This document shows, one piece after another, positions 8,729 to 20,193 of a stretch of 64,000 nt of DNA. Origin of the DNA: Saposhnikovia divaricata (taxonomy: Eukaryota; Streptophyta; Magnoliopsida; Apiales; Apiaceae); contig CM071594.1 in NCBI GenBank assembly GCA_036435485.1, forward strand, positions 99,289,001 to 99,353,000. Reading direction: 5' to 3'. Under the pieces are notes generated by a model. That model was not told where the DNA came from. It saw nothing but the letters and a program-made list of their open reading frames with translations, and searched no databases. The stretch's first letter is position 1. Every line of letters begins with the position of its first letter. The translations under genes and the position numbers were made by a program.

Positions 8729-10913
8729 CATTATTCTAGAAAAAAAAAGTGTAGTGTAGAGAGAAAAAAAAATGAGTGTTGAAAAAAAAAAAGAGTGTGA
8801 AAAAAAAATGAGTGTTGTGTATAAAAAAAAAAAAATTACTGGTCACACAGGTTGCACCTGCGTTTCTGTCTGTAACGCATACTGCGCCTGCGTGACGCAG
8901 GCTGCGCCTGCGTTACTGCTATGCGCGCAGTCTGCTCCTGTACACGCAGATTGCAGTTTTTTTTATATAAAAAAAAGATTTCTCCTAAATTTTTTTTTCC
9001 TCTCCTTTTATTCTATTTATACCCCTATTTTATCTAATTATTTTCCTATTTCAATTCCAAAATCCCCCATCTTTTCTCCAAAATTCTAAACCTATTCTAA
9101 TTCTTTTTCTTTAATTTATCAATTCCTATTTCTATCTTACATCAACTTTCATACCCACCCAAAATTTTTTCCCTTTCACGTTCAAATTTTATTCACCCAA
9201 TCCCTCCATTATATATACACACCCATACATACAAATCCAATTCCTCTTTTATTTATTTAAATTCAATTCTAAAGAGGAATTAATTACAAGTTCACCTCTT
9301 TGATTCGTAATTGGTTTATCTTTTTCTCTAATCTTATTTTTTATTACGAATTTGTGTTCTTGTAATTGGGGTTTTGTAGTGTTCTTGTTATTTGAGAAGT
9401 GGCCAGTCTATGGAGCTCGTACGCATTATCCTCCACCAGATTCATCCGAGGAGGGTTATGACTCAGCTGAGTAGGTATGTTTCTGCTATCCCTTCTATTT
9501 ACTTCCATTCAATGCGAACATTGAATATTTTAAGTTTGGGGGTGTTTTGAGGGATTAGTAGTTGTTGTATTATTATGTGTTCATGTAGGATTTCATGCTT
9601 TGCATATTAGTGATAGTTCATGCATATATGTTCGTGTTATCTACGTTTGTTTCATATAGGACATTCTATTTGTTTAAACATCTATTTTTTTTTATTTCGT
9701 ATACCATGTGAGTTCATTCTAGTTGCATTTTCATGGCATGCATTTTTCATGATCCCTTAGAACGAGCTAATTCTGATTGGTAGGTAGGTGTCTAATTGAG
9801 TGTGGTAATGATGAATAGAGGGTTGATTTATAGTTTCTATGAAATTGACTTATGTGTTTCGGAAACAAAATTTTTACACAAACTCATTGGGTACTTTTGG
9901 GCTAGGTTAGGGTCATGCTTGTTTGGATGCTTTGAGATTTAATCACCTGATTATATTTAGAATTTTCGTTATTCCCTTGATGGCGTAGTAACACTTAAGT
10001 CTAAGTTTGGGGAAAAACAGGGATTTCATGCTTAATTGTAAACAATTGTTAAATAATGGCTAGGTGTCAAATGGCTAGTAGCCGGCTCATATTTATATGA
10101 GTAGTCTAGGGTTGGAAATGAGAAAGACTCATTCCAGATCGCAAAAAAAAAAAGAGAAAAAAAAGAAAAAAAAATTCAATAAATTGTTTATATGCAAAAT
10201 TAACTAGAGTGAGCTCTTTAATACTCGAGTAATTAAGTCTGAGGGGACTTAGTCCTAGTGACCTAAGGCTTTTATAGTCTGGGATCCACTGACCTAACAC
10301 TCGCTACATGGGTATTATTGTATAAGCCTTTGGGGTCTCATTCATTGCACGGTTAAATAAGCATGCTTGTATATATGTGTCGTAGTAGTTAGTAATAAAG
10401 CATGAATTTCTGTCTACCTTGGATAAGGATGGAGGTGTTTCGAGGTTATGAAGTGTCTACAGTCTATTCTATTTATAAACCTGTGATTGTCTTGGCGAAG
10501 GATTTGTATGATTTTTGACCTAGTTTTGGGAGTATTTCTGATGAGCATTGCACACACACACGTTTCTGTTCATGTATTGTTAGTATACGGGGACTTAGTC
10601 GAGCTCTATTTGGATTTAGTTGCATTCTTTGAGATATTTGCTTGTTAGTTGGTTTTGGTTAGTTTGAAGGGGATCGTTGCATATTTCATTCTAGTTGCAT
10701 TCATGCATTGCATTGCATTAGGTTAAATGAATTTTGTGGGTACATTCGCTATAGGCCCTCACGAGACCTTACTCGTCCACTAGGGCTGCCTAGGGGTTTA
10801 AAGGGCTTGTTGCATATGCCAAATGCAATCGTGATCACCTACGGAAGTGGTACTAGTTAGTTAGTTGTAATTGTTTATGCTTGAGGACAAGCATCAGTTT
10901 AAGTTTGGGGGTT
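8729..10913 (+). other. Non-coding 3' internal region, unit 1
   Basis: It holds, in order: an A-rich stretch (8740-8835); a GC-rich block of CTGCGCCTGCGT-type repeats (8845-8958) with a hairpin ACGCAGG/CCTGCGT; a pyrimidine-rich tract (8990-9260); a short open segment ending near 9474 (GARTHYPPPDSSEEGYDSAE then stop); and three copies of AAGTTTGGGG (9532, 10003, 10901). The last is the polypurine-like tract next to LTR 2. The ORFs at 8772-9089 and 10106-10300 lie over low-complexity DNA and are not credible. Confidence 0.6.
10901..10913 (+). promoter_or_regulatory. Polypurine-like tract before LTR 2
   Basis: AAGTTTGGGGGTT abuts the TGATAAG of LTR 2. It is not a pure purine run, but it is in the place of the plus-strand primer and has the form common in Athila/Tat-type elements. 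Copies precede LTR 3 (15539-15551) and LTR 4 (20181-20193). Confidence 0.6.
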
Positions 10914-12168
10914 TGATAAGTGGATTTTATATCCACTGGGAATGCCTCCGTTCGGCTTAAATTGATTGTTTTGGACTCAAGTTGTTGTAGTTTTGATGTG
11001 TTCTGCTTAGTTGTGCAGATTTACGAGAATGTTGATTAAAGTGGATGCTTCTATTGTTTTTGGAGATTTATTTGATTAAAATTCGGATTTTCCGGGAAGG
11101 CTGCGCAGCTTATACTGTTTTGGCCATATCTAGAGTTCTAGAAGTCCGTTTTCAGCGATCTTACTGCCCACGCGAAGCATGAGAGATTTTCTACAACCTG
11201 GGATAGGAAACAAGTGCAAGAAATATGCTGAATTAAATCGCGCACGTGTTCTTGTAAAAGAAGGCTGGGAATTTACTGTTTTGCCCTTTTTCTAATTCTA
11301 ATTGTATTCTGGGCAGTTTTGGGTACCTTCTTTAAATCCAAATTGTAATAGAAGGCAATTTCTTGTTGGGCAAGATTTGTAGAGCCTATTTAAACACATC
11401 CTACCATTGTAAATCATAACAATTCATAGCTTTTAATCGTATCAAGGTACTTTCGATCTTCAATTCTTTCTTCAATATTATGTTTTCATTCATTATCATT
11501 ATTATTATGTTTTCTTATTAAGCATGCGTAACTAATTCTCTAATCTGAGGATTGGGTAGTATTCCTTGGTATTCATGCATGCTTGATTATGTGATTTTCT
11601 GCTTTGCTGATCTGTTAATGAGATCTTAACACAATTAGGGGAGTCATGAACCTTTGATTGTATTCTAGGGATTGTAATAAGCTTGGGAGAGAAGTTGCAA
11701 TCTTAGTACAAGATTTAACAGACATAATTTGAATATTAGATCGGGAGATTAATAGGAGAATTGTGAGACATATAATTCTTGGCATTTAACAGTTTATAGA
11801 TATACTTTGATTGTATCACGGGAGTGACAATTAGGGTGTAGCTGTAAGCACTATATTGTAGCCTGGGAGGGTACAGTATAACTTTAGAAGAATTATTTTC
11901 AGCATGGTAGGAACACAGATATAACATTAATATTGAGCATGTATTGAGACCAAGTGAAGAACCCCAGTTCTTAGATTGTTTTCCAACATATTTGAATCTC
12001 AGTTTAAAATCAATTCTTAGTGCTTATAATTAGTTCTTGGTTAATTTAGTTAATACACAAACCCAAAAATTCTTCTCACACACTTCTAGACGTAAAGAGA
12101 TAAGAAACCTGAACTTGATATTACATTCAGTCCTTCCCTGCGAACGAACAACAAAAATACTACTAACA
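10914..12168 (+). repeat. Array B LTR 2
   Basis: 1255 bp, 4638 bp downstream of LTR 1 and apparently identical to it. It acts as the 3' LTR of unit 1 and the 5' LTR of unit 2, with no target duplication on either side. Confidence 0.93.
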
Positions 12169-12171
12169 AAT

Positions 12172-12189
12172 TGGCGCCGCTGCCGGGGA
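12172..12189 (+). promoter_or_regulatory. Primer binding site, unit 2
   Basis: Same TGGCGCCGCTGCCGGGGA as in unit 1, three nucleotides after LTR 2. Confidence 0.85.
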
Positions 12190-12345
12190 AGGCAGTAATG
12201 TTGGGTTTGAGTTAATTGTTTCTTGTAGTTTGGATTTTATCTTTTTATATATTTTTCTTTTCTTTCTTTTTGTATTTCTTTCCTTGGTGTGTCTACAGGT
12301 TCTTTGAGGTAGACAACTTAAACAGGTTTTGAGGAGAGAGACTAG

Positions 12346-13299
12346 ATGGAGTACAACTTTGGTTGGAACAATGCTCAGAATTTCTACAACAGTCAAGAAC
12401 GATATCAAGACTTCAATCCTTACCCACAATTCAATTCCTATGAGGATCGTAATGCATATCAGGTGAATTCGTTCTATTCTGAGAACTCATTTTATGCTCC
12501 ATATGCCCCTAGCAATGATTATTCATATTCGTTTGAAAATCAATATCATGATGATGTTTATCCATATATGTGTAATGATGTTGATACGAGTTTAACTCAG
12601 TCTAATCCTTCTTTACTTGCTGATTGGGAGATTGCGCTCAATAAAATGATTCAAGGAACTCAGTCTAATCTTCCCTTACTTTCTTTGGGAGTTTTTGATG
12701 AACCAACTTTAGAGATTGCTAGTGACAATGATATTCCATGTGATTCAATAGCTTGGTACGAGGAGAATGCTAAACTAAATAATTTTATTTGGGAAGTTCG
12801 AGCAGTGTGGTATGACGGTTGTTATCGAACTCCTCCTTGTGTCAATTTTCCTCTATGCCATGATTCTTGTTTAGCAATTGATGATAATGTTGTGTCTGAT
12901 GAGTCTACTGGTGTAGTTGATAATTGTCCCATGCACATTAATGATAATTTCGATGCAATTGAAATTCTACCAGTTCTAGAAAATTTTGAGCTTAATACAT
13001 TGGTAGATGAGATTAAAATTGATGAGTGTCCAATTATAAAAGAGAAGGAAGTTAAGATTGAGGAAGTTGAAAATCTTGCTGTAGAGTATAAGGATCCGAT
13101 TTGGGAGGAGTATATGAGTCGTACTTATAATGATTATTCTGACGACTTTTCTAGCTATTTTGATGTTTCCAAGTCTCTTGAGCATGATAGGTTCTTGAAA
13201 GTTTTCGTACCTTTCAATGAATCTAAGGTTTATTTGCACAATATGCTTATATTAAAAATTCGTAGATATGTGCATCTCTTTGCTTTTTATCCTCATTGA
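12346..13299 (+). CDS. 317-aa protein of array B, unit 2; function unknown
   Basis: Second copy of the ORF at 7708-8661, encoding the same 317 residues: Tyr/Asn-rich N-terminus, Cys-containing middle, acidic stretch, basic-hydrophobic C-terminus. The leader differs from unit 1 by a T/C change in the pyrimidine tract near 12256, showing the units are not exact copies. No zinc knuckle and no downstream pol are present. The function is unknown and the same caveats apply. Confidence 0.7.
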   Translation: MEYNFGWNNAQNFYNSQERYQDFNPYPQFNSYEDRNAYQVNSFYSENSFYAPYAPSNDYSYSFENQYHDDVYPYMCNDVDTSLTQSNPSLLADWEIALNKMIQGTQSNLPLLSLGVFDEPTLEIASDNDIPCDSIAWYEENAKLNNFIWEVRAVWYDGCYRTPPCVNFPLCHDSCLAIDDNVVSDESTGVVDNCPMHINDNFDAIEILPVLENFELNTLVDEIKIDECPIIKEKEVKIEEVENLAVEYKDPIWEEYMSRTYNDYSDDFSSYFDVSKSLEHDRFLKVFVPFNESKVYLHNMLILKIRRYVHLFAFYPH

Positions 13300-15551
13300 A
13301 GTTTCCAGGTATAATCGGCGTCAAGCTATTGACGTTAAAGGAGCGCTTCGTGGGAGGCAACTCACGCATTATTCTAGAAAAAAAAAGTGTAGTGTAGAGA
13401 GAAAAAAAAATGAGTGTTGAAAAAAAAAAAGAGTGTGAAAAAAAAATGAGTGTTGTGTATAAAAAAAAAAAAAATTACTGGTCACACAGGTTGCACCTGC
13501 GTTTCTGTCTGTAACGCATACTGCGCCTGCGTGACGCAGGCTGCGCCTGCGTTACTGCTATGCGCGCAGTCTGCTCCTGTACACGCAGATTGCAGTTTTT
13601 TTTATATAAAAAAAAGATTTCTCCTAAATTTTTTTTTCCTCTCCTTTTATTCTATTTATACCCCTATTTTATCTAATTATTTTCCTATTTCAATTCCAAA
13701 ATCCCCCATCTTTTCTCCAAAATTCTAAACCTATTCTAATTCTTTTTCTTTAATTTATCAATTCCTATTTCTATCTTACATCAACTTTCATACCCACCCA
13801 AAATTTTTTCCCTTTCACGTTCAAATTTTATTCACCCAATCCCTCCATTATATATACACACCCATACATACAAATCCAATTCCTCTTTTATTTATTTAAA
13901 TTCAATTCTAAAGAGGAATTAATTACAAGTTCACCTCTTTGATTCGTAATTGGTTTATCTTTTTCTCTAATCTTATTTTTTATTACGAATTTGTGTTCTT
14001 GTAATTGGGGTTTTGTAGTGTTCTTGTTATTTGAGAAGTGGCCAGTCTATGGAGCTCGTACGCATTATCCTCCACCAGATTCATCCGAGGAGGGTTATGA
14101 CTCAGCTGAGTAGGTATGTTTCTGCTATCCCTTCTATTTACTTCCATTCAATGCGAACATTGAATATTTTAAGTTTGGGGGTGTTTTGAGGGATTAGTAG
14201 TTGTTGTATTATTATGTGTTCATGTAGGATTTCATGCTTTGCATATTAGTGATAGTTCATGCATATATGTTCGTGTTATCTACGTTTGTTTCATATAGGA
14301 CATTCTATTTGTTTAAACATCTATTTTTTTTTATTTCGTATACCATGTGAGTTCATTCTAGTTGCATTTTCATGGCATGCATTTTTCATGATCCCTTAGA
14401 ACGAGCTAATTCTGATTGGTAGGTAGGTGTCTAATTGAGTGTGGTAATGATGAATAGAGGGTTGATTTATAGTTTCTATGAAATTGACTTATGTGTTTCG
14501 GAAACAAAATTTTTACACAAACTCATTGGGTACTTTTGGGCTAGGTTAGGGTCATGCTTGTTTGGATGCTTTGAGATTTAATCACCTGATTATATTTAGA
14601 ATTTTCGTTATTCCCTTGATGGCGTAGTAACACTTAAGTCTAAGTTTGGGGAAAAACAGGGATTTCATGCTTAATTGTAAACAATTGTTAAATAATGGCT
14701 AGGTGTCAAATGGCTAGTAGCCGGCTCATATTTATATGAGTAGTCTACGGTTGGAAATGAGAAAGACTCATTCCAGATCGCAAAAAAAAAAAGAGAAAAA
14801 AAAGAAAAAAAATTCAATAAATTGTTTATATGCAAAATTAACTAGAGTGAGCTCTTTAATACTCGAGTAATTAAGTCTGAGGGGACTTAGTCCTAGTGAC
14901 CTAAGGCTTTTATAGTCTGGGATCCACTGACCTAACACTCGCTACATGGGTATTATTGTATAAGCCTTTGGGGTCTCATTCATTGCACGGTTAAATAAGC
15001 ATGCTTGTATATATGTGTCGTAGTAGTTAGTAATAAAGCATGAATTTCTGTCTACCTTGGATAAGGATGGAGGTGTTTCGAGGTTATGAAGTGTCTACAG
15101 TCTATTCTATTTATAAACCTGTGATTGTCTTGGCGAAGGATTTGTATGATTTTTGACCTAGTTTTGGGAGTATTTCTGATGAGCATTGCACACACACACG
15201 TTTCTGTTCATGTATTGTTAGTATACGGGGACTTAGTCGAGCTCTATTTGGATTTAGTTGCATTCTTTGAGATATTTGCTTGTTAGTTGGTTTTGGTTAG
15301 TTTGAAGGGGATCGTTGCATATTTCATTCTAGTTGCATTCATGCATTGCATTGCATTAGGTTAAATGGATTTTGTGGGTACATTCGCTATAGGCCCTCAC
15401 GAGACCTTACTCGTCCACTAGGGCTGCCTAGGGGTTTAAAGGGCTTGTTGCATATGCCAAATGCAATCGTGATCACCTACGGAAGTGGTACTAGTTAGTT
15501 AGTTGTAATTGTTTATGCTTGAGGACAAGCATCAGTTTAAGTTTGGGGGTT
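13300..15551 (+). other. Non-coding 3' internal region, unit 2
   Basis: Same content as 8662-10913, including the stem-loop (13319-13334), GC-rich block and three AAGTTTGGGG tracts. It differs by homopolymer lengths and single bases, for example C instead of G near 14749 and G instead of A near 15367. The ORF at 13450-13728 lies over low-complexity sequence and is not credible. Confidence 0.6.
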
Positions 15552-16806
15552 TGATAAGTGGATTTTATATCCACTGGGAATGCCTCCGTTCGGCTTAAAT
15601 TGATTGTTTTGGACTCAAGTTGTTGTAGTTTTGATGTGTTCTGCTTAGTTGTGCAGATTTACGAGAATGTTGATTAAAGTGGATGCTTCTATTGTTTTTG
15701 GAGATTTATTTGATTAAAATTCGGATTTTCCGGGAAGGCTGCGCAGCTTATACTGTTTTGGCCATATCTAGAGTTCTAGAAGTCCGTTTTCAGCGATCTT
15801 ACTGCCCACGCGAAGCATGAGAGATTTTCTACAACCTGGGATAGGAAACAAGTGCAAGAAATATGCTGAATTAAATCGCGCACGTGTTCTTGTAAAAGAA
15901 GGCTGGGAATTTACTGTTTTGCCCTTTTTCTAATTCTAATTGTATTCTGGGCAGTTTTGGGTACCTTCTTTAAATCCAAATTGTAATAGAAGGCAATTTC
16001 TTGTTGGGCAAGATTTGTAGAGCCTATTTAAACACATCCTACCATTGTAAATCATAATAATTCATAGCTTTTAATCGTATCAAGGTACTTTCGATCTTCA
16101 ATTCTTTCTTCAATATTATGTTTTCATTCATTATCATTATTATTATGTTTTCTTATTAAGCATGCGTAACTAATTCTCTAATCTGAGGATTGGGTAGTAT
16201 TCCTTGGTATTCATGCATGCTTGATTATGTGATTTTCTGCTTTGCTGATCTGTTAATGAGATCTTAACACAATTAGGGGAGTCATGAACCTTTGATTGTA
16301 TTCTAGGGATTGTAATAAGCTTGGGAGAGAAGTTGCAATCTTAGTACAAGATTTAACAGACATAATTTGAATATTAGATCGGGAGATTAATAGGAGAATT
16401 GTGAGACATATAATTCTTGGCATTTAACAGTTTATAGATATACTTTGATTGTATCACGGGAGTGACAATTAGGGTGTAGCTGTAAGCACTATATTGTAGC
16501 CTGGGAGGGTACAGTATAACTTTAGAAGAATTATTTTCAGCATGGTAGGAACACAGATATAACATTAATATTGAGCATGTATTGAGACCAAGTGAAGAAC
16601 CCCAGTTCTTAGATTGTTTTCCAACATATTTGAATCTCAGTTTAAAATCAATTCTTAGTGCTTATAATTAGTTCTTGGTTAATTTAGTTAATACACAAAC
16701 CCAAAAATTCTTCTCACACACTTCTAGACGTAAAGAGATAAGAAACCTGAACTTGATATTACATTCAGTCCTTCCCTGCGAACGAACAACAAAAATACTA
16801 CTAACA
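15552..16806 (+). repeat. Array B LTR 3
   Basis: 1255 bp, 4638 bp after LTR 2. I see one substitution relative to LTRs 1 and 2 (T for C near 16058). It is shared by units 2 and 3. Confidence 0.93.
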
Positions 16807-16809
16807 AAT

Positions 16810-16827
16810 TGGCGCCGCTGCCGGGGA
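16810..16827 (+). promoter_or_regulatory. Primer binding site, unit 3
   Basis: Same tRNA-Asp-type site as in units 1 and 2, three nucleotides after LTR 3. Confidence 0.85.
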
Positions 16828-16983
16828 AGGCAGTAATGTTGGGTTTGAGTTAATTGTTTCTTGTAGTTTGGATTTTATCTTTTTATATATTTTTCTTTTC
16901 TTTCTTTTTGTATTTCTTTCCTTGGTGTGTCTACAGGTTCTTTGAGGTAGACAACTTAAACAGGTTTTGAGGAGAGAGACTAG

Positions 16984-17937
16984 ATGGAGTACAACTTTGG
17001 TTGGAACAATGCTCAGAATTTCTACAACAGTCAAGAACGATATCAAGACTTCAATCCTTACCCACAATTCAATTCCTATGAGGATCGTAATGCATATCAG
17101 GTGAATTCGTTCTATTCTGAGAACTCATTTTATGCTCCATATGCCCCTAGCAATGATTATTCATATTCGTTTGAAAATCAATATCATGATGATGTTTATC
17201 CATATATGTGTAATGATGTTGATACGAGTTTAACTCAGTCTAATCCTTCTTTACTTGCTGATTGGGAGATTGCGCTCAATAAAATGATTCAAGGAACTCA
17301 GTCTAATCTTCCCTTACTTTCTCTGGGAGTTTTTGATGAACCAACTTTAGAGATTGCTAGTGACAATGATATTCCATGTGATTCAATAGCTTGGTACGAG
17401 GAGAATGCTAAACTAAATAATTTTATTTGGGAAGTTCGAGCAGTGTGGTATGACGGTTGTTATCGAACTCCTCCTTGTGTCAATTTTCCTCTATGCCATG
17501 ATTCTTGTTTAGCAATTGATGATAATGTTGTGTCTGATGAGTCTACTGGTGTAGTTGATAATTGTCCCATGCACATTAATGATAATTTCGATGCAATTGA
17601 AATTCTACCAGTTCTAGAAAATTTTGAGCTTAATACATTGGTAGATGAGATTAAAATTGATGAGTGTCCAATTATAAAAGAGAAGGAAGTTAAGATTGAG
17701 GAAGTTGAAAATCTTGCTGTAGAGTATAAGGATCCGATTTGGGAGGAGTATATGAGTCGTACTTATAATGATTATTCTGACGACTTTTCTAGCTATTTTG
17801 ATGTTTCCAAGTCTCTTGAGCATGATAGGTTCTTGAAAGTTTTCGTACCTTTCAATGAATCTAAGGTTTATTTGCACAATATGCTTATATTAAAAATTCG
17901 TAGATATGTGCATCTCTTTGCTTTTTATCCTCATTGA
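16984..17937 (+). CDS. 317-aa protein of array B, unit 3; function unknown
   Basis: Third copy of the 317-codon ORF. The protein is the same as in units 1 and 2. The only coding difference I noticed is a silent T-to-C change in the Ser-Leu-Gly region near 17325. Three intact copies fit either very recent amplification or constraint; the near-absence of silent changes favours recency. No family is recognised. Confidence 0.7.
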   Translation: MEYNFGWNNAQNFYNSQERYQDFNPYPQFNSYEDRNAYQVNSFYSENSFYAPYAPSNDYSYSFENQYHDDVYPYMCNDVDTSLTQSNPSLLADWEIALNKMIQGTQSNLPLLSLGVFDEPTLEIASDNDIPCDSIAWYEENAKLNNFIWEVRAVWYDGCYRTPPCVNFPLCHDSCLAIDDNVVSDESTGVVDNCPMHINDNFDAIEILPVLENFELNTLVDEIKIDECPIIKEKEVKIEEVENLAVEYKDPIWEEYMSRTYNDYSDDFSSYFDVSKSLEHDRFLKVFVPFNESKVYLHNMLILKIRRYVHLFAFYPH

Positions 17938-20193
17938 AGTTTCCAGGTATAATCGGCGTCAAGCTATTGACGTTAAAGGAGCGCTTCGTGGGAGGCAACT
18001 CACGCATTATTCTAGAAAAAAAAAGTGTAGTGTAGAGAGAAAAAAAAATGAGTGTTGAAAAAAAAAAAAGAGTGTGAAAAAAAAATGAGTGTTGTGTATA
18101 AAAAAAAAAAAATTACTGGTCACACAGGTTGCACCTGCGTTTCTGTCTGTAACGCATACTGCGCCTGCGTGACGCAGGCTGCGCCTGCGTTACTGCTATG
18201 CGCGCAGTCTGCTCCTGTACACGCAGATTGCAGTTTTTTTTATATAAAAAAAAAGATTTCTCCTAAATTTTTTTTTCCTCTCCTTTTATTCTATTTATAC
18301 CCCTATTTTATCTAATTATTTTCCTATTTCAATTCCAAAATCCCCCATCTTTTCTCCAAAATTCTAAACCTATTCTAATTCTTTTTCTTTAATTTATCAA
18401 TTCCTATTTCTATCTTACATCAACTTTCATACCCACCCAAAATTTTTTCCCTTTCACGTTCAAATTTTATTCACCCAATCCCTCCATTATATATACACAC
18501 CCATACATACAAATCCAATTCCTCTTTTATTTATTTAAATTCAATTCTAAAGAGGAATTAATTACAAGTTCACCTCTTTGATTCGTAATTGGTTTATCTT
18601 TTTCTCTAATCTTATTTTTTATTACGAATTTGTGTTCTTGTAATTGGGGTTTTGTAGTGTTCTTGTTATTTGAGAAGTGGCCAGTCTATGGAGCTCGTAC
18701 GCATTATCCTCCACCAGATTCATCCGAGGAGGGTTATGACTCAGCTGAGTAGGTATGTTTCTGCTATCCCTTCTATTTACTTCCATTCAATGCGAACATT
18801 GAATATTTTAAGTTTGGGGGTGTTTTGAGGGATTAGTAGTTGTTGTATTATTATGTGTTCATGTAGGATTTCATGCTTTGCATATTAGTGATAGTTCATG
18901 CATATATGTTCGTGTTATCTACGTTTGTTTCATATAGGACATTCTATTTGTTTAAACGTCTATTTTTTTTTTATTTCGTATACCATGTGAGTTCATTCTA
19001 GTTGCATTTTCATGGCATGCATTTTTCATGATCCCTTAGAACGAGCTAATTCTGATTGGTAAGTAGGTGTCTAATTGAGTGTGGTAATGATGAATAGAGG
19101 GTTGATTTATAGTTTCTATGAAATTGACTTATGTGTTTCGGAAACAAAATTTTTACACAAACTCATTGGGTACTTTTGGGCTAGGTTAGGGTCATGCTTG
19201 TTTGGATGCTTTGAGATTTAATCACCTGATTATATTTAGAATTTTCGTTATTCCCTTGATGGCGTAGTAACACTTAAGTCTAAGTTTGGGGAAAAACAGG
19301 GATTTCATGCTTAATTGTAAACAATTGTTAAATAATGGCTAGGTGTCAAATGGCTAGTAGCCGGCTCATATTTATATGAGTAGTCTAGGGTTGGAAATGA
19401 GAAAGACTCATTCCAGATCGCAAAAAAAAAAAAGAGAAAAAAAAGAAAAAAAAATTCAATAAATTGTTTATATGCAAAATTAACTAGAGTGAGCTCTTTA
19501 ATACTCGAGTAATTAAGTCTGAGGGGACTTAGTCCTAGTGACCTAAGGCTTTTATAGTCTGGGATCCACTGACCTAACACTCGCTACATGGGTATTATTG
19601 TATAAGCCTTTGGGGTCTCATTCATTGCACGGTTAAATAAGCATGCTTGTATATATGTGTCGTAGTAGTTAGTAATAAAGCATGAATTTCTGTCTACCTT
19701 GGATAAGGATGGAGGTGTTTCGAGGTTATGAAGTGTCTACAGTCTATTCTATTTATAAACCTGTGATTGTCTTGGCGAAGGATTTGTATGATTTTTGACC
19801 TAGTTTTGGGAGTATTTCTGATGAGCATTGCACACACACACGTTTCTGTTCATGTATTGTTAGTATACGGGGACTTAGTCGAGCTCTATTTGGATTTAGT
19901 TGCATTCTTTGAGATATTTGCTTGTTAGTTGGTTTTGGTTAGTTTGAAGGGGATCGTTGCATATTTCATTCTAGTTGCATTCATGCATTGCATTGCATTA
20001 GGTTAAATGGATTTTGTGGGTACATTCGCTATAGGCCCTCACGAGACCTTACTCGTCCACTAGGGCTGCCTAGGGGTTTAAAGGGCTTGTTGCATATGCC
20101 AAATGCAACCGTGATCACCTACGGAAGTGGTACTAGTTAGTTAGTTGTAATTGTTTATGCTTGAGGACAAGCATCAGTTTAAGTTTGGGGGTT
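17938..20193 (+). other. Non-coding 3' internal region, unit 3
   Basis: Same content as in units 1 and 2. It is 4 bp longer, mainly through A and T homopolymers, with single-base changes such as G for A near 19063 and C for T near 20109. The ORFs at 18052-18315 and 19311-19580 are low-complexity by-products. Confidence 0.6.

Noticed and set aside
8772..9089. 105-aa ORF with Cys-rich centre (and copies in units 2 and 3)
   Set aside because: It lies over A-runs, the GC-rich repeat block and a pyrimidine tract; its start and length change with homopolymer length between units.
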